From: Akkermansiaceae bacterium
Lineage (GTDB): Bacteria; Verrucomicrobiota; Verrucomicrobiia; Verrucomicrobiales; Akkermansiaceae
DNA: 11,451 bases
NCBI GenBank assembly: GCA_028293225.1
Contig: JAQGPE010000669.1
Location: forward strand, 1-11,451
Direction: 5' to 3'
Below are positions 1-5,234 of this stretch, one piece after another. Made by a program: the position numbers and the translations under genes. Every line of letters begins with the position of its first letter. The stretch's first letter is position 1. The notes below the pieces were generated by a model, which searched no databases, was not told where the DNA came from, and saw only the letters and a program-made list of their open reading frames with translations.

Positions 1-215
1 GAACAGCGACGGTGCAGTTTACCACCGGGTCGTCCGTCGGCGCTGGCGCAGCGAGCCTGGTGTTTACGGGTGACGCGATTTTGCCGGTGACCGCTCTCGG
101 GATCGGCACGAACTTCGCCACCATTTCCAACGTCTCCATCAATGCGGTGCCGGAAACCTCCTCGCTGGCCATCGCCGCACTGGGAGGCCTCCTGGCCATC
201 CGTCGCAGACGCTGA
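1..215 (+). CDS. PEP-CTERM sorting-domain protein, C-terminal fragment
   Basis: This is the 3' end of a gene that begins before the window; the reading frame is open from base 3 to the TGA at 213-215. About 70 residues are visible. Most are small or polar and beta-rich (Gly, Ala, Ser, Thr, Val), as in secreted or surface proteins. The last 22 residues form a sorting tail: Val-Pro-Glu-Thr, an Ala/Leu/Ile-rich membrane stretch, then four arginines. In the PEP-CTERM/exosortase system such tails send exported proteins to a membrane peptidase. Verrucomicrobial versions are short, like this one. The usual third residue of the motif is Pro and here it is Thr. The body of the protein is too incomplete to assign a function. 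An internal GTG at 12 is not the likely start because the frame continues upstream. Confidence 0.75.
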   Translation, partial: TATVQFTTGSSVGAGAASLVFTGDAILPVTALGIGTNFATISNVSINAVPETSSLAIAALGGLLAIRRRR

Positions 216-225
216 ATAACGATTC

Positions 226-289
226 CTCGACAACAATGTTGAGACAGCACCCGCCCGGCATCGGATTTATCCGGTGCCGGTCGGCTGTC
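226..289 (+). terminator. Tandem hairpins downstream of the PEP-CTERM gene
   Basis: Two stem-loops follow the stop codon by 10 bases. The first pairs 226-232 with 237-243 around the loop ACAA, with one G-T pair. The second is a 12-bp stem (255-266 with 269-280, one G-T pair), enclosed by a further 6-bp stem (243-248 with 284-289). There is no U-run after either, so this may be a 3'-end stabiliser or a U-less terminator rather than a classical intrinsic terminator. The canonical terminator at 346-377 lies further along. Confidence 0.4.
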
Positions 290-345
290 CCTCTCCGGAA
301 CCGAACGATCTCCTCCCAGAGGCTCGGATCCGCAGGTAACAAATC

Positions 346-377
346 AAAGGCCGGAAGGAGTGATCCTTCCGGCTTTT
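346..377. terminator. Bidirectional intrinsic terminator (copy 1)
   Basis: A 14-bp stem (346-359 with 364-377, one G-T pair) closes a GTGA loop. It is flanked by an A-run on the left and TTTT, CG, TTTTT on the right, so it can work on either strand. On the minus strand it ends the 443-1660 transcript, 65 bases after its stop codon. On the plus strand it can end transcripts from the PEP-CTERM gene. The stem and right flank are almost identical to the terminator at 1679-1713. Confidence 0.8.
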
Positions 378-442
378 GCGTTTTTGAAAGCCGGCCAGCT
401 GACCTTGGATCGTCTCATCCGGAGGGCCTTCCAGTACCCCAT

Positions 443-1660
443 TCAATTCCCGTTGATGGCCTTGCGGACCTCCGCCTGCTGGCTCTCGGTGAAATTCCAC
501 CCGGTCATGGCGGATCCGGCCGCCCGGGCGGCTTCGGAGCCGCGCAGGGTTTTGAGGAATTCGATCCGCCGGGCCTCGGGCAGCGGACTCAGGATGCCAT
601 CGACTTCCCGGCCTCCGTTGTCGGCATCGTATTGCAGCGCCTCGGCGATCCACACCGCGGAGTCGCTGTTTTGCGCGAGCGTCGCGATCCGGCCTTCAGA
701 CGCCAGGAACCGGGTGTCCATGAGGAATTTGCCACGGGCGTCACCGGGCATATCTCCGATCATGTCACTGGCCCACTGCTCCGCCCCGGCTTTGCCCAGC
801 TCGTTTTTCTTCGCCCAGTAGATCTCCCCCCAGGAGTCGGTGACCTTTTCTTTGGCCGCGATTCTCTCCGCCAGTTGAGAAATAGCTCCTTCCGGGTCCT
901 GCTTCATCCATGCCTCGACGACGCCGCTGAGGAAGATCGGCTTGGAGGAACTCGTGACGGTCGTGTCGCGCAGCGCCTCCTGCAGGGCTCGGAAGTCCGT
1001 ACCGGGCGGGTAGTCGAGATTGACGCCGTAGCGCTCATTGACCGTGTTGGCGGCACCCGGCAGGCGCTGCCACAATTCCGCGAGCGCAGCGGGCCCTTGC
1101 TTGAGGGCATCCTGGGAAAGCTGCTTCATCAGTGAGGTGATGCGGAAATCCTTGATGTTGCTCTTGAACTCGCCGTGCCGGACCAGGCACTCGAAGGCGC
1201 CCTGCGGATCGGTCGGTGCCATGGCGCCTGCCACACCGGTCATCGCCAGTTCGCGCATCGCCGGCTCATCGAGCGCAGCGGCCCATTCCAGGGCCGCGCC
1301 GGGATCCTCCGCCACCCAGGCATCCAGCAGATTTTGCAGGCGTTGCGCCTCCGCAGCACCGAAGAAACGGTTGCCGGGAGATTTCAGCCAAGCCTCCAGC
1401 GCTGCGCCGCGATCCTTCGCCGGGATCTCCCTGATCAGATCGGTGGCGGACATCTCCGCGCTGCCGATCTTCTCCGTCCAGCGCTGCCGGCCGGGTTCGC
1501 GGTCGCCGGGCGTTGCCGTCCGGCCATTCGCAGGACGCGCCGTGGTGCCGGCCTGCGGAGAGGCTGTCACGCCCTCCGGGAAAGCCGGCGATTGTCGCCC
1601 GCTGAACCAACCTGCGGCAAAGACGAACGAAAGCAGGAGGAGCCACCAGCGGGTTTTCAT
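443..1660 (-). CDS. Envelope-anchored helical protein of unknown function
   Basis: The predicted protein has 405 residues. It starts with a short basic end and a hydrophobic segment (about residues 5-20), giving a signal anchor or uncleaved signal peptide. A Pro/Ala/Gly/Thr/Arg-rich linker runs to about residue 60. The rest is alpha-helical and rich in Ala, Leu, Glu and Trp. It carries recurring helix-pair motifs in which Ala-Trp-x-x-x-Asp-Pro-x-x-Ala is followed by another helix, for example Ala-Trp-Val-Ala-Glu-Asp-Pro near 115 and Ala-Trp-Met-Lys-Gln-Asp-Pro near 250. This resembles TPR-like scaffolds seen in many verrucomicrobial exported proteins, but I recognise no catalytic motif and assign no function. 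The start codon is only 18 bases from the terminator of the upstream dismutase gene, and no Shine-Dalgarno sequence is evident. It may be transcribed by read-through or from a promoter overlapping the terminator. Confidence 0.8.
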   Translation of the reverse strand: MKTRWWLLLLSFVFAAGWFSGRQSPAFPEGVTASPQAGTTARPANGRTATPGDREPGRQRWTEKIGSAEMSATDLIREIPAKDRGAALEAWLKSPGNRFFGAAEAQRLQNLLDAWVAEDPGAALEWAAALDEPAMRELAMTGVAGAMAPTDPQGAFECLVRHGEFKSNIKDFRITSLMKQLSQDALKQGPAALAELWQRLPGAANTVNERYGVNLDYPPGTDFRALQEALRDTTVTSSSKPIFLSGVVEAWMKQDPEGAISQLAERIAAKEKVTDSWGEIYWAKKNELGKAGAEQWASDMIGDMPGDARGKFLMDTRFLASEGRIATLAQNSDSAVWIAEALQYDADNGGREVDGILSPLPEARRIEFLKTLRGSEAARAAGSAMTGWNFTESQQAEVRKAINGN

Positions 1661-1678
1661 CTCACATGGGCAACCAAT

Positions 1679-1713
1679 AAAAGGCCGGAAGGACTCTCTC
1701 CTTCCGGCTTTTT
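1679..1713. terminator. Bidirectional intrinsic terminator (copy 2)
   Basis: A 15-bp stem (1679-1693 with 1699-1713, one G-T pair) closes a CTCTC loop. Read on the minus strand, the stem runs into CCTTTTATT 28 bases past the dismutase stop, so it should terminate that transcript. The plus-strand side has TTTTT, CG, TTTTT, making it bidirectional. It lies between the dismutase gene and the 405-residue gene, leaving almost no room for a separate promoter of the latter. Confidence 0.8.
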
Positions 1714-1741
1714 CGTTTTTGAAAGCGGGTCGCGGCCGGTT

Positions 1742-2365
1742 TCAGGCAGCGAAGTTCTTCGCCACCACATCCCAGTTCACCACGCTCCAGAAAGCCGTGA
1801 CATAGTCAGGACGGCGGTTCTGGTAGTGCAGGTAGTAAGCGTGTTCCCAGACATCCAGGCCCAGAACCGGGGTGCCGGTGCCGCCGCCGAATTCCGCGGA
1901 GTTCTCCGGGTTGTCCTGGTTGGCGGTGGAAGTCACGGCCAGGGTGCCGTCGGACTTCTTGACCAGCCAGGCCCAGCCGGAGCCGAAGCGCGTGGTGGCG
2001 GCCTTGGCGAAGGCTTCCTTGAAGGCGTCGAAGGAGCCGAAGGCCTTGTCGATCGCAGCGGCCACTTCAGCGGTCGGCGCGGTCGCACCGCCGGGGGCGA
2101 TGACCTTCCAGAAAAAGCTGTGGTTCACATCGCCACCCGCGTTGTTGCGGACCGCGGTGCGGATGTCTTCGGGAACGGAGGCCAGATCCTTGATGAGATC
2201 CTTGGCGCTTTTCGCTTCCAGATCGGCCTTGCCGGCGATCGCGTTGTTCAGGTTGGTGATGTAGGCTTGATGATGCTTGGTGTGATGGATTTCCATCGTC
2301 TTCGCATCGATGTGCGGTTCCAACGCATCGTAGGCGTAGCCAAGGGCGGGAAGAGTGTGGGCCAT
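1742..2365 (-). CDS. sodA: Superoxide dismutase, Fe/Mn family, Mn-type
   Basis: This 207-residue protein is full length for cytoplasmic Fe/Mn superoxide dismutases, which convert superoxide to oxygen and hydrogen peroxide. The N-terminal helical hairpin holds the typical Met-Glu-Ile-His-His-Thr-Lys-His-His run, with ligand His27 and gateway residue His31. The other metal ligands are His82 (Asn-His-Ser-Phe-Phe-Trp), Asp171 and His175 (Asp-Val-Trp-Glu-His-Ala-Tyr-Tyr). Gln150 in Asn-Gln-Asp-Asn-Pro and Gly77-Gly78 are the pattern that marks manganese rather than iron enzymes, so Mn or cambialistic use is predicted. One oddity is Asp79 where most relatives have His (Gly-Gly-Asp-Val-Asn-His). There is no signal peptide. 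The gene is divergent from rmuC and ends at its own terminator. The start is fixed by family alignment; no clear Shine-Dalgarno sequence precedes it. Confidence 0.95.
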   Translation of the reverse strand: MAHTLPALGYAYDALEPHIDAKTMEIHHTKHHQAYITNLNNAIAGKADLEAKSAKDLIKDLASVPEDIRTAVRNNAGGDVNHSFFWKVIAPGGATAPTAEVAAAIDKAFGSFDAFKEAFAKAATTRFGSGWAWLVKKSDGTLAVTSTANQDNPENSAEFGGGTGTPVLGLDVWEHAYYLHYQNRRPDYVTAFWSVVNWDVVAKNFAA

Positions 2366-2480
2366 GATCGTGAATCAGTTTGGTTTGCGTTCCCACGCGC
2401 CTGCCGGTAACCGGTTCAGGCGCGCCGGACAGCTCCACGATGCCGCGCTCCCGCGAGTCCGCAAGGAACAATGCGCTATT
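2366..2480. promoter_or_regulatory. Divergent promoter region between superoxide dismutase and rmuC
   Basis: These 115 bases separate two genes transcribed away from each other and must carry at least the dismutase promoter. I cannot pick out a convincing -35/-10 pair on either strand. An AAGGA at 2463-2467 is the only Shine-Dalgarno-like sequence near rmuC. It sits 13 bases before the rmuC ATG and only 3 bases before an out-of-frame ATG at 2471. Confidence 0.45.
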
Positions 2481-3965
2481 ATGCCGCCAGAACTGAAACC
2501 CTATCTCCCGTTCCTTCCCGCCATCCTCAGCGGCCTCGCCGGCTTTCTCGTCGGCTGGATTTTCACCGCCCTGCTGCTTTCCTCGCGCCGCGCCCGCCTG
2601 GAGGAGCGCCTGAAAGCCGCCGACCGCCGCGCCACCGAGCTCGACGCCCGCCTCTCCGCCGCCCAGTCGCAGGCCGACGAAAGCGAGCGCAACGCCCAGT
2701 CCCTGCGCAACCACGTCACCGAGATCCGCACCCGCCTGGAGGAGGAGAGCCGCACCTCCGTGGAGCGCGCCGCCCTACTCGACCGCGCCGAGGTCCGCCT
2801 CTCCGATACCTTCAAGGCCCTCTCCGCCGATGTCCTGCGCTCGTCGTCGGAACAGTTCCTGCAGCTCGCCCGCACCTCGCTGAAGTCCCACACCGACGAA
2901 GCCCGCGGTGATCTCGACCAGCGCCGCACCGCCATCGAGCACCTGATCAAGCCGGTCGCCGACTCGCTCGGGAAATTCGAGAGCCGCATCGGCGACATCG
3001 AACGCGCCCGCGTCAGCGCCTACGCCGAACTCCAGACCCAGGTGAAATCCCTCGCCGAGGGCCAGCTCGGCCTCCAGCGCGAGACCGCCCAGCTGGTAAA
3101 GGCCCTCCGCCAGCCGACCGGCCGCGGCCAGTGGGGCGAAATCCAGCTCCGCCGCGTCGTCGAACTGGCCGGCATGCAGGAGCACTGCGATTTCGAGACC
3201 CAGGCCACCACCACCACGGACGAAGGCAAGCGCCTGCGCCCCGACCTGATCGTGAACCTTCCCGGCGGCAAGACCATCGTGGTCGATGCCAAGACGCCGA
3301 TGGATGGCTACCTCGACGCCCTGGAAGCGACCGACGACCGCCTGCGCGAGGAAGCCCTGCACCGCCACGCCCGCCAGGTCCGGACCCACATCAGCCAGCT
3401 GGCTTCGAAGAACTACACCGCCCAGTTCGAGCACAGCCCGGAGTTCACCGTCCTCTTTCTCCCCAGCGAGTCCTTCTTCTCCGCCGCTCTCCAGAGCGAC
3501 CCCGGCCTGATCGAGCAGGGGGTGGAAAAGAGCGTCATCCTCGCCACCCCGACCACCCTCATCGCCCTGCTGCGCGCCGTCGCCTATGGCTGGCGCCAGG
3601 AAACCCTGGCGGAAAACGCCCGTGAGATTTCCCTGCTCGGCCGCACCATGCACGAGCGCCTCATGGTCCTGACCGGCCATTTCACCAAGCTTGGCCACGC
3701 CCTGGAAAACGCCGTTGGCCACTACAACGGCACCGTCGCCTCCTTCGAGACCCGCGTCCTTCCCACCGCCCGCAAGTTCGAGGAGCTGGAAGCCGCCGCG
3801 CCGAACGCTGAGCTGCCCGACCTCCAGCCCATTGAGAAATCCGCGCGTCTGCCGGTCACGGCAGCACCCGGCATCGAACCTTCCGGCGACTTCGCCCTCG
3901 TCCCGGACCCTCAGGAAAAAGCCTTCTCCGCCGCCTCCGACCTCCGCTTGGCCCTGGAAGACTGA
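2481..3965 (+). CDS. rmuC: RmuC-family DNA recombination protein
   Basis: The product has 494 residues. It begins with a single membrane helix (about residues 9-30), followed by a long Ala/Arg/Glu-rich coiled coil to about residue 205. The conserved RmuC domain then runs to about residue 440. It opens with Gly-Arg-Gly-Gln-Trp-Gly-Glu-Ile (214-221) and holds the nuclease-like core Arg-Pro-Asp (Asp255) followed by Val-Asp-Ala-Lys (Asp269, Lys271), as in PD-(D/E)xK folds. It ends with the family's Thr-Pro-Thr-Thr-Leu-Ile-Ala-Leu-Leu and Tyr-Gly-Trp-Arg-Gln-Glu motifs. RmuC proteins limit inversions at short inverted repeats in E. coli; the biochemical activity is inferred from the fold. The frame is open back to 2355, inside the dismutase gene. 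ATG 2481 is chosen because it places the membrane helix at the N terminus. The C-terminal 50 residues are low-complexity and probably disordered. Confidence 0.93.
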   Translation: MPPELKPYLPFLPAILSGLAGFLVGWIFTALLLSSRRARLEERLKAADRRATELDARLSAAQSQADESERNAQSLRNHVTEIRTRLEEESRTSVERAALLDRAEVRLSDTFKALSADVLRSSSEQFLQLARTSLKSHTDEARGDLDQRRTAIEHLIKPVADSLGKFESRIGDIERARVSAYAELQTQVKSLAEGQLGLQRETAQLVKALRQPTGRGQWGEIQLRRVVELAGMQEHCDFETQATTTTDEGKRLRPDLIVNLPGGKTIVVDAKTPMDGYLDALEATDDRLREEALHRHARQVRTHISQLASKNYTAQFEHSPEFTVLFLPSESFFSAALQSDPGLIEQGVEKSVILATPTTLIALLRAVAYGWRQETLAENAREISLLGRTMHERLMVLTGHFTKLGHALENAVGHYNGTVASFETRVLPTARKFEELEAAAPNAELPDLQPIEKSARLPVTAAPGIEPSGDFALVPDPQEKAFSAASDLRLALED

Positions 3966-3981
3966 TCCTTCTGTAAGCCCC

Positions 3982-4050
3982 GCCGGACGCTTGTCGAAAG
4001 TGGCTGATGCGTCCCGCTTCAGCTCTGAGAGCCTACAGCCGCAGGCTGCT
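3982..4050 (+). repeat. Two-hairpin dispersed repeat, copy 1
   Basis: This copy begins 16 bases after the rmuC stop. It opens with GCCGGACGC. Hairpin 1 is 4003-4011 paired with 4015-4023, nine positions with a central T-T mismatch and a TCC loop. Hairpin 2 is CAGCC-GCA-GGCTG at 4036-4048. The first 45 bases match copies 2 and 3 with only a few changes and a one-base deletion in the hairpin 1 loop. An alternative stem, GGACGC (3985-3990) with GCGTCC (4009-4014), competes with hairpin 1. Confidence 0.85.
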
Positions 4051-4089
4051 GGATCATAAGGAAGAGGAGGATCCTTGGTGGCTCTTCAA

Positions 4090-4168
4090 TGGAAGAAGTG
4101 CGACCTGCGGTCGTGAATTTTTAGTGCTGAAGCGAGGACGCATCAGCCACCTTCGACAGGCGTCCGGC
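4090..4168 (-). repeat. Two-hairpin dispersed repeat, copy 2 (inverted)
   Basis: Read on the minus strand from 4168, this copy has the same opening GCCGGACGC as copy 1. Hairpin 1 (4126-4134 with 4139-4147) has the same T-T mismatch and a four-base loop. Hairpin 2 is CGACC-GCA-GGTCG (4101-4113), where two base pairs differ from the other copies on both sides of the stem, so pairing is kept. It continues into CACTTCTTC, matching CACTTCTCT in copy 3. With copy 1 it forms an inverted pair about 187 bp long between rmuC and the deacetylase gene. Confidence 0.85.
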
Positions 4169-4196
4169 AACACTCATCCTGGAGTAACCCCTTGGC

Positions 4197-4208
4197 GCAA
4201 TGCATTGC
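4197..4208. promoter_or_regulatory. 12-bp perfect palindrome, possible operator
   Basis: GCAATGCATTGC is a perfect dyad 79 bases before the chosen deacetylase start. About twenty bases on, CGGGGA (4228-4233) and TCCCCG (4248-4253) form a second, interrupted dyad. Either could be an operator or leader hairpin. A 12-bp palindrome is expected by chance a few times in a window of this size, so the call is weak. Apart from these and the repeat pair, I see nothing identifiable in 3966-4286. Confidence 0.2.
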
Positions 4209-4286
4209 TCGCCCCCCTCCTCCACTACGGGGAAGATAGTCGTGACATCCCCGGTGCTGCCGGTATTCTCACCTGCTGTTCCTCGC

Positions 4287-5219
4287 ATGACCTCCCCGCC
4301 GTCCTTTTCCGGTCAAGACCTCCCGCTGCACCCCTCCGGCAGCAGCAGGGCAGGGGAGGGTGATGAATCGCGGCTCTCCCGCCGCGGCTTCCTGACGCTG
4401 GCCGCCTCTCTCGGCGCCGGCTTCACCGCCTCCGCCTACGGCGCCGATACTCCCGGCCCGTCCGATGCCGTCAAAACCACGGCGAACACCACTTACCGCA
4501 CGCCCCAGATCAGCGGCGTGGTCCAGCGCTGCCCCGACCTCGGCATCCCGATCCCGACCGGCCCGCCTCCCGGGGTGACCTTTTCCCGCGTCCCCGTGAC
4601 CGACCAGTTCGTCGCGATGACCTTCGACGACGGCCCGCATCCGCAGAACACCCCGCGCCTGCTCGACATGCTGCGGGAGCGCAACATCCGCGCCACCTTC
4701 TACGTCATCGGCCGCAACGTCGATCTCTACCCCGCCGTCGCCCGCCGCGTGGTGGCGGAGGGCCACGAGATCGGCAACCACAGCTACACCCACCGCAGTC
4801 TCACTACCCTGGGGGATGCGGCCATGCATGACGAGATCAAGAAGACCCAGGACGCGGTCCTGCGCGCCACCGGTGTGCTCCCCCGCACCCTGCGGCCGCC
4901 TTACGGCGCCTTCCGCCAGAACCAGCGCCAGGCCATTTACACGGAGCTCGGCCTGCCGACGATTCTCTGGTCGGTCGACCCGCTCGACTGGAAGCGCCCC
5001 GGCCCCGCCATCGTCAGCCAGCGCATCCTCGCCGGCGTCACCCCCGGCGCCATCGTCCTTTCCCATGATCTGCACAGCCAAACGGTGGACGCCATGCCGG
5101 CCACCCTCGATGCCCTGATGCTGAAGGGCTACAAATTCCTCAGCGTCTCCCAGCTCATCGCCATGAAAGGCGGTGACAGCACCCAGACCACCACGGTAGC
5201 GGCTCCCGCCGAGCATTGA
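4287..5219 (+). CDS. Tat-exported polysaccharide deacetylase (NodB domain)
   Basis: This is predicted to be a metal-dependent N- or O-deacetylase of carbohydrate esterase family 4, acting outside the cytoplasm on peptidoglycan, chitin-like or exopolysaccharide chains. From ATG 4287 it has 310 residues. A twin-arginine signal (Ser-Arg-Arg-Gly-Phe-Leu-Thr) has its arginines at about 27-28, with a hydrophobic run ending at Ala-Tyr-Gly-Ala. All NodB motifs are present: Thr-Phe-Asp-Asp-Gly-Pro (catalytic and metal-binding Asp114, Asp115), Asn-His-Ser-Tyr-Thr-His (metal ligands His165, His169), Arg-Pro-Pro-Tyr-Gly (Arg203), Trp-Ser-Val-Asp-Pro-Leu-Asp-Trp, and Leu-Ser-His-Asp (His260). The start is uncertain: the frame is open to ATG 4200, and the only strong Shine-Dalgarno sequence (GGAGGG) leads to an out-of-frame ATG at 4362. 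It lies 15 bases upstream of the GTPase gene and is probably cotranscribed with it. The true substrate cannot be read from sequence. Confidence 0.88.
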   Translation: MTSPPSFSGQDLPLHPSGSSRAGEGDESRLSRRGFLTLAASLGAGFTASAYGADTPGPSDAVKTTANTTYRTPQISGVVQRCPDLGIPIPTGPPPGVTFSRVPVTDQFVAMTFDDGPHPQNTPRLLDMLRERNIRATFYVIGRNVDLYPAVARRVVAEGHEIGNHSYTHRSLTTLGDAAMHDEIKKTQDAVLRATGVLPRTLRPPYGAFRQNQRQAIYTELGLPTILWSVDPLDWKRPGPAIVSQRILAGVTPGAIVLSHDLHSQTVDAMPATLDALMLKGYKFLSVSQLIAMKGGDSTQTTTVAAPAEH

Positions 5220-5234
5220 CCGCCGTTCCTGACG

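Noticed and set aside
236..1135. Plus-strand open frame opposite the 405-residue gene
   Set aside because: It is a mirror of the minus-strand coding frame and runs through the terminator hairpin. The minus-strand frame has a proper signal anchor and helical repeats.
2471..2911. Overlapping 146-codon frame starting at ATG 2471, just after AAGGA
   Set aside because: The spacing to AAGGA is only 3 bases. The product is Arg/Pro-rich low-complexity sequence, typical of an off-frame reading of a GC-rich coiled-coil gene.
3982..4168. Integron attC site as an explanation for the inverted repeat
   Set aside because: The ends lack the conserved RYYYAAC and GTTRRRY boxes, no integron integrase or gene cassette is nearby, and a third, unpaired copy exists elsewhere.
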